A stretch of 59,907 nucleotides of DNA from NCBI GenBank assembly GCA_029260375.1, contig JAJDDI010000091.1, positions 1 to 59,907 on the forward strand. The letters are read 5' to 3'. Source of the stretch: Phycisphaerales bacterium. GTDB lineage: Bacteria > Planctomycetota > Phycisphaerae > Phycisphaerales > UBA1924. Made by a program: the position numbers and the translations under genes. Positions 16,041-24,520 of this stretch are shown here, piece by piece. The stretch's first letter is position 1. Every line of letters starts with the position of its first letter. The notes beneath the pieces were generated by a model that was not told the DNA's origin, did not search any database, and worked only from the letters and a program-made list of their open reading frames with translations.

Positions 16041-16826
16041 TTAGGCGGCGGCGGCCTGCTCGGCCTCGATCGCCTTTCGCTGCGCCGGGGGGAGGAAGGT
16101 CATCAGCTTGCTCTCGACCACGCGCGGGTTGTCGCCCGACTGGATCGACATCACGCCGGTGATGATCAGGGTCTTGATGAGAACCTCTTCGGCGTCGCGG
16201 TTGGAGAGCTTCTCGGCGATGGGGCCGGCGAACACGTTGGCGATGAGGGCGCCGTAGAGCGTGGTGATGAGCGCGACGGCCATGCCCGGGCCGATTGCGG
16301 ACGGGTCGTCCATGTTGGAGAGCATGGAGATCAGGCCCATGAGGGTGCCGATCATGCCGAACGCGGGCGCCATGCGCCCGATGGTGTCGACGATCTGCTT
16401 GCCCGCGGTGTGGCGGTCCATAAGGGCTTCGAGCTCGGTGTCCATGATGACCTGGATGAGCTCGGGGTCGGTGCCGTCGACGGCCATCTTGACGCCCCGG
16501 ACGATGAACTCGTCCTTCATGTCCTCGATGAGACCCTCGAGGGAGAGGATGCCCTCGCGCCGGGCGACCTCGGCGTACTGGACGATGTCCTTGATGGTCT
16601 CGGCGGGATCGGCGGGCTTGGCGAAGACGGCCTTGAGGATGACGCCGTGCGCCTTGAGAAGGCGGGCGAGGGGGAAGGAAGCGGCGATGGCGCCGGTGGT
16701 TCCGCCGAAGACGACGAGGATAGAGGGGAAGTCGATCAGACCCACGGGGTTGCCACCGCCGATGACCATCGACGCGAGGATCGCGACAACGGCGACGATC
16801 AACCCAACTACAGTCCCAATATCCAC
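16041..16826 (-). CDS. motA: flagellar stator protein MotA
   Basis: Stator subunit that, with MotB, couples ion flow to rotation. Four transmembrane segments are visible: TVVGLIVAVVAILASMVIGG, FPSILVVFGGTTGAIAASF, FGMIGTLMGLISMLSNM and AVALITTLYGALIANVF. The cytoplasmic loop (about 60-145) contains ARREGILSLEGLIEDMKDEF and RHTAGKQIVDTIGRMAPAFG, as in the PomA/MotA family. Length is 261 aa, close to PomA (about 255). The start is GTG at 16826 with GAGGAG 9 bases upstream. A sigma-28-like element lies about 40 bp ahead, which fits the late-gene status of motAB elsewhere. Confidence 0.94.
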   Translation of the reverse strand: MDIGTVVGLIVAVVAILASMVIGGGNPVGLIDFPSILVVFGGTTGAIAASFPLARLLKAHGVILKAVFAKPADPAETIKDIVQYAEVARREGILSLEGLIEDMKDEFIVRGVKMAVDGTDPELIQVIMDTELEALMDRHTAGKQIVDTIGRMAPAFGMIGTLMGLISMLSNMDDPSAIGPGMAVALITTLYGALIANVFAGPIAEKLSNRDAEEVLIKTLIITGVMSIQSGDNPRVVESKLMTFLPPAQRKAIEAEQAAAA

Positions 16827-16863
16827 GCCGGCGCACTCCTCAAGAGCGAAACGTCCCGCGGGA

Positions 16864-16891
16864 GAATCGGATGCGTTGGCTTGACACTTGA
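16864..16891 (-). promoter_or_regulatory. possible sigma-28 promoter for motAB
   Basis: On the minus strand TCAA (16891-16888) is followed after 16 bp by TCCGATTC (16871-16864). The sigma-28 consensus is TAAA-N15-GCCGATAA; the CCGAT core matches, while the -35 has one mismatch and the spacer is one base long. It lies 38 bp ahead of the motA GTG. A pattern match only. Confidence 0.35.
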
Positions 16892-16952
16892 TCCGGGCTG
16901 GCGGGGCGTAGGGGCGGCCCGATCGCCCAGACCGCCCAGAGGGAGGCGTGGA

Positions 16953-17225
16953 TCAGGCTTGACGTCTGTGCGGGGGGGGCGCTTTGTTCTCGGTCTCTGG
17001 GAGTTGGCGGGCCAGGTCTTCGCGCAGCTCGGCGGGGGAGCAGAGCCTGCGGGTGTGGCGTTGGAACTCGATGGAGCGGGCAACGACCTCCCGCAGCGTC
17101 TCCTTGACGACCATGTGCTCGCCGCCGAGGAGGGTGATGACGGTGTCCGGGTTCTCCTCGACGACACGGATGAGCTCGGCGTTGAGCACGAAGCGGTTCC
17201 CGTTGAGTCGTGTGAGGCTGATCAC
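16953..17225 (-). CDS. flbD: FlbD-family flagellar protein
   Basis: A small cytoplasmic protein of the FlbD/SwrD family usually encoded between flgE and motA, as here; in Bacillus the homologue increases motor torque by an unknown mechanism. The opening MISLTRLNGNRFVLNAELI is diagnostic, followed by VEENPDTVITLLGGEHMVVKE in place of the usual 'TPDTvItLtnGkk..V.Es'. The core family is about 65-70 aa; this protein is 90 because of a charged C-terminal tail (LREDLARQLPETENKAPPPHR). Start is GTG at 17225. Confidence 0.9.
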   Translation of the reverse strand: MISLTRLNGNRFVLNAELIRVVEENPDTVITLLGGEHMVVKETLREVVARSIEFQRHTRRLCSPAELREDLARQLPETENKAPPPHRRQA

Positions 17226-17251
17226 GGTCGAGGGTCTCCGTCGGTGGCGGG

Positions 17252-18985
17252 TTATCGGCCGAGCACGAGGAGCTGCTGCATGAGCTCGTTGGCGGTCTGG
17301 ATGATCCGGGTGTTGGCCGAGTAGCCGGTCTGGGTGAGGATGAGCTCGATGAACTCCTGGCCCAGGTCAACGTTGGACAGTTCGAGGGCGCCCGAGACCA
17401 CGCGACCCGCGCCCAGCAGGCCCGGGTTGGTGATGATCGCGGGGCCCGAGTTGGCGCCGACGTTGAAGTTGTTGCCGCCGGCGTCTACGAGGCCCGCGTC
17501 GTTGGTGAACGTAGCGATGGCGAGCTGGCCGAGTGTGCGGATGGCGCCGTTGCTGAAGATGCCCGAGATCAGGCCGTTGTCGCCGATGCTGAAGTTCTCG
17601 AGGGTGCCCGGGGCCAGGCCGTCGCGGGCGACGTTGACCAGGGTGGAGGGGCCTTCGGCGAGGGCGGTGGTCCGGCCCGTGTCGCCCGTGAGCAGGAGAT
17701 CAAAGCTCAGCGGCGACTCGGCGCCGGTGCCGACGCGGTCAACGGTGACGCTGATGGGCAGCGGGTCGAGTAGCTGCCCGTTGCCGTCGAAGTCAACGGT
17801 TCCCGTCGCCAGACGCAGGTCGATGTCGGTGTCGTCGCCCGAATCGATGAAGTACCGCCAGGTGGTGCCGCCCGTGGCGGCCTTGGACTCGAGGGTCATC
17901 GTGACATCGACGCTGACCTGGGTGCCCAGCGAGTCGAAGATGACCATGGTGGTTCGGACGGCCTCGCCGTCGGCGGCGACGGTCTTATCGGGCACGAAGG
18001 GCTGAAGAAGCTGGGCGCCGCTTGAGTCGAGCAGGCGGACGTCGCCCTGGTCGATCGACAGGTCGGAGGCTGTGCCGACGTTGCCGACGATCTGGATGCG
18101 ACCGGACGAGTCAACGGTGATGCCCGGTGCATTGCCGTCGGGGTTGGCCGTGCCCGGGTTGTGGATGCCCAGGGCCTCGACGAGGAAGTCCATGTAGTCC
18201 TGGACGGTGGTGGCGCCGGTGACGGTAAAGTCGGCCTCGGGGAGTTCCTTGCCGCCCTTCTCGGCGCCGGTGATGCGGAGGACCTCTCCGGTGGAGAACA
18301 GGGCCAGGCCCGCGTTGTCGGGGTCCTCGACATCGCTGAGCAGGGTGCCGGCGACGATGGGAACGCCGCCGGAAACGGTGAGGAAGCCCGCGCCCGCGGC
18401 GTCGGCGTCGAGGGTGATGATCGAGCCGGTGGTCGGGACACTGCCCGCGGCGTTGAGATTGCCCGCGAGGAGCGCTTCGGTGGTGGCCTCGGCGATGGTG
18501 CGGCTTCCCAGCGGGATGTTGACATCGGTGAGGGCGCCCTCGATGACGTTGAAGTCGTCGTCAACACCGAAGCCCTGGAGCTTCTCGCCGTTGAGCCCGA
18601 CGAGGTTGTTGTCAAGGTCCTGGCGGAAGCTTCCGGCGCGGGTGTAGACGGTGGAGCCGTTGGAATCGACGATGAAGAAGCCGCCGCCGTCGATGGCCAG
18701 GTCGCGCGGGTCGCCAGTGGGCGTGAAGCCGCCGTTGTTGAAGTTGCGGCGGACGCCGGCGATGTCAACGCCCAGGCCGATCTGGGTGGGGTTGGTTCCG
18801 CCCGAGAAGGTGCCGGGGGGCGAGCCGAGGCGGAAGTCGCGGGTGAAGTTGGTCTCGAAGAGCATGCGCCCCGACTTGTAGGCGGTGGTGTTGGTGTTGG
18901 CGATGTTGTTGCCGATGACGTCCAGCTTGCGGGCGTGGACGCTGAGGCCGGTGAGGCCGGTGAACAACGCGGTGTATGAGGCCAT
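17252..18985 (-). CDS. flgE: flagellar hook protein FlgE
   Basis: Structural protein of the hook. The N-terminal rod-type coiled region is SVHARKLDVIGNNIANTNTT then AYKSGR, with the LDVIGNNIANxNTxAYK signature of axial proteins. Next come QIGLGVDIAGVRRNF and TGDPRDLAIDGGGFFIVDS, shared by FlgE/F/G, and a large variable middle (about 150-480). The C-terminus ELSNVDLGQEFIELILTQTG then YSANTRIIQTANELM is the conserved FlgE end. At 577 aa it is larger than enteric FlgE (about 400), as in many bacteria with thick hooks. Lies downstream of flgD and the flg_new-like gene, upstream of flbD. Confidence 0.93.
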   Translation of the reverse strand: MASYTALFTGLTGLSVHARKLDVIGNNIANTNTTAYKSGRMLFETNFTRDFRLGSPPGTFSGGTNPTQIGLGVDIAGVRRNFNNGGFTPTGDPRDLAIDGGGFFIVDSNGSTVYTRAGSFRQDLDNNLVGLNGEKLQGFGVDDDFNVIEGALTDVNIPLGSRTIAEATTEALLAGNLNAAGSVPTTGSIITLDADAAGAGFLTVSGGVPIVAGTLLSDVEDPDNAGLALFSTGEVLRITGAEKGGKELPEADFTVTGATTVQDYMDFLVEALGIHNPGTANPDGNAPGITVDSSGRIQIVGNVGTASDLSIDQGDVRLLDSSGAQLLQPFVPDKTVAADGEAVRTTMVIFDSLGTQVSVDVTMTLESKAATGGTTWRYFIDSGDDTDIDLRLATGTVDFDGNGQLLDPLPISVTVDRVGTGAESPLSFDLLLTGDTGRTTALAEGPSTLVNVARDGLAPGTLENFSIGDNGLISGIFSNGAIRTLGQLAIATFTNDAGLVDAGGNNFNVGANSGPAIITNPGLLGAGRVVSGALELSNVDLGQEFIELILTQTGYSANTRIIQTANELMQQLLVLGR

Positions 18986-19037
18986 GCTTACTTCCTGTCA
19001 CAGATGGGATGAAGCGATGCGGGAGCGGTCGGTGGGG

Positions 19038-19529
19038 TCAGGCGGCGCCAGAGCGTCGCCGGTCGATTCTGGACAGCGCGTCGAGCAGGGAGACGTTGGC
19101 GTCTCTGGCCGGCGCGGGATCTGATTGGTCGGGCGATGCGCCGGAGGTGGAGCCGGCGCGGATGACGGAGTCGATGCCCGAGAGCACGCCGATCTGGGCC
19201 AAGTCGGCGATGTCCACGACCTGGCGGGCGGTGACGTCGAGGATGAGCGGCATGTCGTCGAGCATGACGAGAGACTGCTGGGCGCCGTTGGCCTCGGCCT
19301 TGTCGGCCGCCTCAGACAGCGCCACGCGCTGCGCGGGCGTGAGGGACAGGTCGAGCGCCGGGGCGATGGCGACGTCGAGCCCGGTGCGCAGCTCGCCCTG
19401 CTGGGCCTTGCCGAGCATGCTGGCGAAGTCCGGACCGCCCGCGGGCGGGGTCGCCTTGGACGCGCTCTGATCGAACGGGCGAACGCCCGATCCGAGCAGC
19501 CTGAGCATCTGAGCGCCGGTCGTGCTCAT
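19038..19529 (-). CDS. flagellar operon protein, flg_new (TIGR02530)-like
   Basis: A 163-aa cytoplasmic protein that I assign to the flg_new family found between flgD and flgE in many operons. The key stretch at about residues 65-110, TPAQRVALSEAADKAEANGA then QQSLVMLDDMPLILDVTARQ, matches the family pattern of a helix, 'kG...SLvLmdd.a.iv.vk...vv'. The first 60 residues resemble a flexible, Gly/Pro-rich secretion-type N-terminus, and the last 35 are polar. Its start overlaps the flgD stop (ATGA, 19526-19529) and flgE follows 52 bp on, which is exactly the family's usual place. Function is not established; a hook-assembly role is inferred from context. Confidence 0.6.
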   Translation of the reverse strand: MSTTGAQMLRLLGSGVRPFDQSASKATPPAGGPDFASMLGKAQQGELRTGLDVAIAPALDLSLTPAQRVALSEAADKAEANGAQQSLVMLDDMPLILDVTARQVVDIADLAQIGVLSGIDSVIRAGSTSGASPDQSDPAPARDANVSLLDALSRIDRRRSGAA

Positions 19530-20107
19530 CCCGCGGTCCCTCCGGGGACCTGGGTGGTCTGCGATCCGTTGTTGTCGTCGCCGGACGAGGTGTCGGGGTC
19601 ATCGGGGTCGGTTGTGCCCACGACGGGCCCGGTGTCATCGGTCTCGGGCTCTTCTTCCTCGTCAGCGGGAACTTCCGGCTCCGGGTCGGTGTTGAGGGGG
19701 CCCAGGATCTGCTCGATGAACGAGAAGGGGATCTGCTGTCCGTCGAAGAGGTTGAGGACGGCGCCGTTCTCGGCGGTGTTGGAAACGGAGACGACGAGGT
19801 CGAGCACGCGGTCGCCGCTGAGGGTGAGCCCGCCGACCACCTGGCCGACAAGCCCAGCCGCGGCGGCGAACTGGGTCTGCTCCACGAGCTCGTTCAGGTT
19901 CTCGGTGAGGGCGATGTCGGACTCGATGGAGCGCAGGCTCGCGAGCTGGTCGATGAGCGCCTTGGAGTCGTTGGGCTCGAGCGGGTCCTGGTTGGTGAGC
20001 TCGGCGAAGATGATCTTGACGAACTCCTCCGAGCTGAGCGAGGAGAACCCGCTGACCGAGGACGTGTTGGGGTTGCTGCTGCCCGCGAGGGAGCCGATCG
20101 CACTCAT
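19526..20107 (-). CDS. flgD: flagellar hook cap protein FlgD
   Basis: Hook-capping protein that lets FlgE polymerise. The diagnostic N-terminal region is SLSSEEFVKIIFAELTNQDPLEPNDSKA split across residues 22-49, then LASLRSIES and NLNELVEQTQFAAAAGLVGQ then VVGG. The C-terminal half is short: instead of the usual tudor/FlgD-Ig domains it ends in an acidic, low-complexity tail of about 60 residues rich in Asp, Glu, Pro and Thr. The hook-binding N-terminus is kept but the cap domain is reduced. It lies 51 bp downstream of fliK and overlaps the next gene by 4 bp. Confidence 0.88.
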   Translation of the reverse strand: MSAIGSLAGSSNPNTSSVSGFSSLSSEEFVKIIFAELTNQDPLEPNDSKALIDQLASLRSIESDIALTENLNELVEQTQFAAAAGLVGQVVGGLTLSGDRVLDLVVSVSNTAENGAVLNLFDGQQIPFSFIEQILGPLNTDPEPEVPADEEEEPETDDTGPVVGTTDPDDPDTSSGDDNNGSQTTQVPGGTAG

Positions 20108-20158
20108 GCCAAGTCCCCTTCGGCGCGCACTGATGGCGCCGAGTCGTGCCCCGCCGAA

Positions 20159-21967
20159 TCAGGCGAGTGTGTCCAGACCGATCCAGGCCGCGTCCCGGTC
20201 CGCCTCCGCGTCGAGACCCGACAGCGATTCGGGCGAGGGCGGACTGTCGCCCGCGCCGTGCTGCGGGGCGCGTCCCTGCGCCCCACCCCGGCTGCCGTCC
20301 TGTTGCTGGCGCGAATCTCCGTCGCGCCCGCCCGTCTCCGACGGATCATCGAACCCGGGCGATCCATCACCCCCGTGCCCGCGGTACTCCGCCCGGGGCC
20401 CCGCCGCGTCCTGCGTGCGGGCGTTGTCCAGCTCGACCCGGAGGTGATCGACGCGTACGCCGCTGCTCTCAAGGGTCTGTTTGAGCTGGGACAGGTTGGA
20501 CTGAAGCAAGTCGCGTGCCTGAGCGTTGTCGACCTTGAAGGTCGCCTCAACGCCCCCGCCCTGCACGCGGAGATTGATCTTGAGCTCGCCCAGGGTGTCC
20601 GGGCGGAGCCTGATGCTGAGTGAGCCGCCCTTGTCGCGCAGGATCGACGCGAAGCCACGCGAGACCTGCGCGAGCAGCGCCTTGCCCGTTTCGGCGCGGG
20701 CGCCTGGCGTGTTGGCGCCGGCCTGCGGTGGCGGCGCCTTGGATCGTGGGGCCGCCTTGTCGGCGCCGAGCGAGCGGAGCGCGGTGATCGCCCGGTCGAA
20801 CGGCTGCGTCGGGGCCTGGGCCCGCGACGCGCTCACGGCGGCGCCGGGCACGGCTGGGGCGACCGGAGCGAGCGTCGGCGCGGTCGGTCCGCCTCGGGGT
20901 GTGGGCAGCGTGGGCGCCGTCGCGGCCTGCGGACCCGCGGGCGCGGGCGCTTCGCGCGGCGCGGGCGTGGGGGCTGGCTGAGCCTCTGCGCGTGTCTGGT
21001 CGCTCGGGGCGGGCGTGAACTGTTGCGGAGTCGGGGCGGGATTGCGCTGGGGCTGTGACCCGGTGTCGGCGTTGCGATCATGGTGGGCCTTGGACGTCAG
21101 CTGGCGGTCGAGGATGGTCTCGGCGCCGGCGGCGCCGGGCGTGGCCTCCGTCGGTGTCGTGAGTTTTGCCGCGGCGAGGGCGGCGAGATCGACCTTCGCC
21201 GCGTGGCGGATGCGATCGCGGATCGCCGCGTCGAAGCGGGTCGCGATCTGGATGGACTCCTTGGCCTGGTCCTCCGCGCTCGGCGCGTGCACCGCGCGGA
21301 AGTGGCGCTGGTTCTCGGTTTCCGCCGGGATCCACTCTGGGGATTCTGGCGACGCACCGGGCGCGATCGCGCCGTCCTCGCTATGCCCGGATTCCGAACG
21401 AGCACGGACGGAGGCCTCGCCCCGCGTTTCTGAGGGTCGCAACTCCGGGTCGGCGCCTTGCGGCGTCTGTCTCGGCTGCTCAAGCGGCGCCGCCCCGGGG
21501 TTCTCGATCTGGTCGTCCGCATCACGCGGCGGCGGGTCGGGAGCAACCTCACCCTGCACGGGCGCCGGATCGGCGGGCTCTGATCCGTCCCCGTCGGGCG
21601 CCCCGGCAGACGGGTCATGCTCCGCCTGGGCGTGTTCTACCGCTGGGTCCTGCGTCTGGGCGTCCTTAGCGCGGGGGACGTCGTTTGACGAATCGCTCGG
21701 CGACTCCTCGGGTTTCTCCCCGGCGGGCTCGGTCGTCTGGCTCTCGCCCTGCTCCGACGCGTCGTCGGCCGGCGGCGTGGATTCGGGCTGATGCTGCTCA
21801 CGCCGCTGGGCGGCCCGGTCGTTGGCGTCGGCGAGGGCCTCGCGGAAATCGGCGCGTTGGGGCGCCGAAGCCTCGCTCTGCGGGCGCAGCGTTTGCGCGA
21901 TTGTCGCGGCTGTTGTGGCTGTTGTGGGCGTCTGGTTGGAAGGGGGAGGGATTTGAAGTCGCGTCAT
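20159..21967 (-). CDS. fliK: flagellar hook-length control protein FliK
   Basis: The molecular ruler for hook length. About the first 430 residues are low-complexity Pro/Ala/Glu/Gln-rich sequence, the expected secreted ruler. The C-terminal Flg_hook domain lies at about 440-530: LLAQVSRGFASILRDKGGSL, SIRLRPDTLGELKINLRVQG, then ATFKVDNAQARDLLQSNLSQ and LKQTLESSGVRVDHLRVEL. This is the part that contacts FlhB to switch export. A Gly/Asp/Arg-rich tail of about 70 residues follows. At 602 aa it is longer than Salmonella FliK (405), which if the ruler model holds would fit a long hook. Overlaps the upstream MotE-like gene by 4 bp. Confidence 0.9.
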   Translation of the reverse strand: MTRLQIPPPSNQTPTTATTAATIAQTLRPQSEASAPQRADFREALADANDRAAQRREQHQPESTPPADDASEQGESQTTEPAGEKPEESPSDSSNDVPRAKDAQTQDPAVEHAQAEHDPSAGAPDGDGSEPADPAPVQGEVAPDPPPRDADDQIENPGAAPLEQPRQTPQGADPELRPSETRGEASVRARSESGHSEDGAIAPGASPESPEWIPAETENQRHFRAVHAPSAEDQAKESIQIATRFDAAIRDRIRHAAKVDLAALAAAKLTTPTEATPGAAGAETILDRQLTSKAHHDRNADTGSQPQRNPAPTPQQFTPAPSDQTRAEAQPAPTPAPREAPAPAGPQAATAPTLPTPRGGPTAPTLAPVAPAVPGAAVSASRAQAPTQPFDRAITALRSLGADKAAPRSKAPPPQAGANTPGARAETGKALLAQVSRGFASILRDKGGSLSIRLRPDTLGELKINLRVQGGGVEATFKVDNAQARDLLQSNLSQLKQTLESSGVRVDHLRVELDNARTQDAAGPRAEYRGHGGDGSPGFDDPSETGGRDGDSRQQQDGSRGGAQGRAPQHGAGDSPPSPESLSGLDAEADRDAAWIGLDTLA

Positions 21968-22641
21968 GGGCTCGGATCCTCAGAACCACGGGCGATGAGC
22001 CCCCTGGTCCTGAGGTCTTCGAGCAACTGGGCTGCCAAACCGTCCGGGGCCGATTTCGTGAGTTCGGCGAAGATCTTGACGCGCTTGCGATCGTCCATCG
22101 CGTCGAGGTAGGAGACGACCTCCTCGCGTTTGTTGTCGCTCAGCAGCGAGAGCAGGTTGGCCGTGGCGTCCGGGGCCTTGAGACCCTCGAGCACGCCGAG
22201 GGATTTTTTGAACTGCTCGTCGCCCTCGATCTGGGTGAGCCGGTCGCGCATCGCCAGGAAGCCGTCGCGTTCCGTCTCGAACGTGGCCCGGGCCTCGTCG
22301 AGCACGCCCTGCTCGCGGCGCAGGCTCTCGAGGCGGTGGATCGCGTCCTGCTCGTCGCGGAGGCGACGGAGCAGTTCGACGTCCCCGGCCTCGCGCGCGG
22401 CCTCGAGGCCCTGCTCGATCGACTCCGCGGTCGGGAGGGCTTCCTCCGCGGTCTCGAGGGCGGCCGCCTCGCGTTCCTCCCTGGCCCGCTGCTGCTCGAC
22501 CGTCTCGGAGAGCATCGCCCGCAGCTGGGTCGCGCGGTCTTTGTCCAGACGCCCGGAGGCGACGAGCCAGCCGGCGAGCCCGAGCACGCCCGCCATATTC
22601 ACGATCGCCAGCAGGGAGATCAGCGTCATCAGCTTCTTCAC
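21964..22641 (-). CDS. MotE-like membrane-anchored coiled-coil protein
   Basis: A 225-aa protein with an N-terminal membrane anchor (TLISLLAIVNMAGVLGLAGW, about 6-25), a long coiled coil rich in Glu/Arg (about 35-150) and a C-terminal MgtE_N/FliG-like helical domain: LKAPDATANLLSLLSDNKRE, EVVSYLDAMDDRKRVKIFAE and GLAAQLLEDL. This architecture matches MotE, the periplasmic chaperone and stator scaffold found beside fliJ and fliK in many diderms. It overlaps fliJ (GTGA at 22638-22641) and fliK (ATGA at 21964-21967). The name is by architecture and place, not close sequence identity. Confidence 0.75.
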   Translation of the reverse strand: MKKLMTLISLLAIVNMAGVLGLAGWLVASGRLDKDRATQLRAMLSETVEQQRAREEREAAALETAEEALPTAESIEQGLEAAREAGDVELLRRLRDEQDAIHRLESLRREQGVLDEARATFETERDGFLAMRDRLTQIEGDEQFKKSLGVLEGLKAPDATANLLSLLSDNKREEVVSYLDAMDDRKRVKIFAELTKSAPDGLAAQLLEDLRTRGLIARGSEDPSP

Positions 22642-23099
22642 GGTGTGGTCTCCCGGGCGTGGCGCATCACGCTCAGATCGTCCAGCTCACGCGCTTCGGT
22701 GGCGTCCTGCTCGCGCTTCCACTCGTCGAAGCGGCGCTCGCGCAGGTTCTCGACGGCCTTGCGACGCTTGGTGGCCTCGAGCAGCTCGGCGCGGGCGAGC
22801 TCGATGCGCCGGTGCAGCCCGGCGAGCCTGAGCACGGCGCGCTGGGCGCGGGCCATGTGGTGCAGGGAGGCGCCCGCCTGCATCCGGGCGCCGCGCAGGT
22901 CAACCGCCCCACCGCTCCCGGCGCCCAGCAGGTCGCGCAGGTCGGCCTTCTCCTGGTCGATGGCCCGCTGGCACCCGCGGATCTCGTCCTCGAGCGAGGC
23001 GCGCTGACGCTGAAGGTCCGCCAGCGCCTTCTGACGCTCGCGCTCCTCGCGCGTGCGCTGCTGCAGGACGGGCTCGAGCTTGAAAGCGAATCGGGGCAC
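22638..23099 (-). CDS. fliJ: flagellar export protein FliJ
   Basis: Coiled-coil stalk of the flagellar export ATPase that links FliI to FlhA. The opening RFAFKLEPVLQQRTREERER is the usual FliJ start ('F.F.L..vL..r...e'), and the rest of the 153 aa is almost continuous charged helix. Gly/Ser-rich stretch GAGSGGAVDLRGARMQAG near the middle breaks it into the two expected antiparallel helices. It starts with GTG 14 bp after fliI and overlaps the MotE-like gene by 4 bp. Coiled coils diverge fast, so operon place carries weight. Confidence 0.88.
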   Translation of the reverse strand: MPRFAFKLEPVLQQRTREERERQKALADLQRQRASLEDEIRGCQRAIDQEKADLRDLLGAGSGGAVDLRGARMQAGASLHHMARAQRAVLRLAGLHRRIELARAELLEATKRRKAVENLRERRFDEWKREQDATEARELDDLSVMRHARETTP

Positions 23100-23113
23100 G
23101 CTGGGGGGTCCTC

Positions 23114-24520
23114 TTACTGGTTGGGTCGGGGCTGGGCGTGGGCCGCGGCGTTGGCCATCGCCTGGGACTGCTGTCGGCGGAGGTTGACCATCTCGCCCGA
23201 TTGCATCGCGAGCTTGACGAGCAGGCCCCGGGCCTGCTCGAACACCGGGGTCTCGCCCACGCCCTGGGTGAGCAGCGCGTTGATCGGTTCCAGGAGGTCG
23301 ATGGCGGTGTCGGCCTCGGGGTTGGCGCCCGGGGCGTACGCGCCGATCTGAAGCAGGTCCTCGATCTCGCGGTACGACGCGAGCAATCGGAGGATCTGCT
23401 GGCGCGCCGCGATGTGGTGTCCGTCGGCGACGTCCTCGGCGACGCGTGAGATCGAATCGAGCACGTCCACGGCGGGGTAGTGCCCGCGCTGCGCCAGCTT
23501 GCGCGAGAGGATCAGATGCCCGTCGAGGATGCCCCGGGCCGCGTCGGCGACGGGCTCGGTCATGTCGTCACCCTCGACGAGGATGGTGTAGAGCCCGGTG
23601 ATCGATCCTCCGGCGACGCCCTGCTCGTTCTCGACGACGCCGGCGCGTTCGAGCAGCAGCGCCATCGCGGAGAAGACGCTGGGCGTGTACCCCTTGGTCG
23701 CGGGCGGCTCGCCCACGGAGAGCCCGATCTGGCGCTGGGCGTGGGCGAAGCGCGTGACCGAGTCCATCATCAGCAGCACGTGGCGCCCGAGCTCACGGAA
23801 GTGTTCGGCGACGGTGCAGGCGTACTTGGCGGCGCGCACGCGCAGCAGGGGCGACTCGTCGCCCGTGGCGACGACGACCACCGAGCGGGCCAGGCCCTCG
23901 GGCCCGAGCGCCTGCTCGACGAAGTCCCGGACCTCGCGCCCGCGCTCGCCGATCAGAGCGATGACGTTGACGTCGGCGTCGGTGTGCCTGGCGATCTGGG
24001 CCAGCAGCGTGGACTTGCCCACGCCCGGGCCGGCGAAGATGCCCATGCGCTGGCCTCGCCCGATGGGCGTCATCAGGTCGATGGCTCGCACGCCCGAGTG
24101 CAGCGGCTCGGTGATGCGCGCCCGCTCCATGGGCCCGAGCGGCTCGGGGTCGATGGGGCGGCTGAGGGTCTCCTGGACCGCGCCCGCCGAGTCGATGGGG
24201 CGACCGAGCCCGTCGACGATGCGCCCGAGCAGGCGGGGCCCGACGGGGGCGAGCGGGGCGATCTGGTCGCCCGAGACGGTGTCACCCGGTCGGATGCCGC
24301 CGGACTGGTGCAGGAGCATGACGATGGCACGGTCTCGGTCGAAGCCGACGACCTCGCCGAGCTTGTCGGCGCCCCTGACGCCGATGCGAACCAGCGTTCC
24401 GGTGGGCAGGGGCAGGTCATCGACGAGCAGGGTCAGCCCGCGCAGCGTGACCACGCGCCCGGTCACCCGCATGGGCTGGGCGTGGCCAAGCGATTCGATC
24501 TCGGGGGCGAGCACGCTCAC
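23114..24520 (-). CDS. fliI: flagellum-specific export ATPase FliI
   Basis: The F1-beta-like ATPase that promotes flagellar protein export. Walker A is GIFAGPGVGKSTLLAQIA (about 165-182), followed by VIALIGERGREVRDFVEQAL, LLMMDSVTRFAHAQRQIGLS (Walker B region) and GEPPATKGYTPSVFSAM, all signatures of type III ATPases. Start is the GTG at 24520, preceded by AAGGA; it shares a GTGA overlap with the fliH stop (24517-24520). The frame is open 46 codons further upstream but that lies inside fliH. At 468 aa the length is normal. The short C-terminal QSQAMANAAAHAQPRPNQ tail is atypical. Confidence 0.95.
   Translation of the reverse strand: MSVLAPEIESLGHAQPMRVTGRVVTLRGLTLLVDDLPLPTGTLVRIGVRGADKLGEVVGFDRDRAIVMLLHQSGGIRPGDTVSGDQIAPLAPVGPRLLGRIVDGLGRPIDSAGAVQETLSRPIDPEPLGPMERARITEPLHSGVRAIDLMTPIGRGQRMGIFAGPGVGKSTLLAQIARHTDADVNVIALIGERGREVRDFVEQALGPEGLARSVVVVATGDESPLLRVRAAKYACTVAEHFRELGRHVLLMMDSVTRFAHAQRQIGLSVGEPPATKGYTPSVFSAMALLLERAGVVENEQGVAGGSITGLYTILVEGDDMTEPVADAARGILDGHLILSRKLAQRGHYPAVDVLDSISRVAEDVADGHHIAARQQILRLLASYREIEDLLQIGAYAPGANPEADTAIDLLEPINALLTQGVGETPVFEQARGLLVKLAMQSGEMVNLRRQQSQAMANAAAHAQPRPNQ

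Noticed and set aside
16881-16886. Perfect TTGACA on the plus strand
   Set aside because: No -10 at 16-18 bp (GC-rich there) and no plus-strand gene follows.
17252-17258. CCGATAA on the minus strand at the flgE stop, like a sigma-28 -10
   Set aside because: It is the end of flgE itself (Gly-Arg-stop) and no TAAA-like -35 lies 15 bp upstream.
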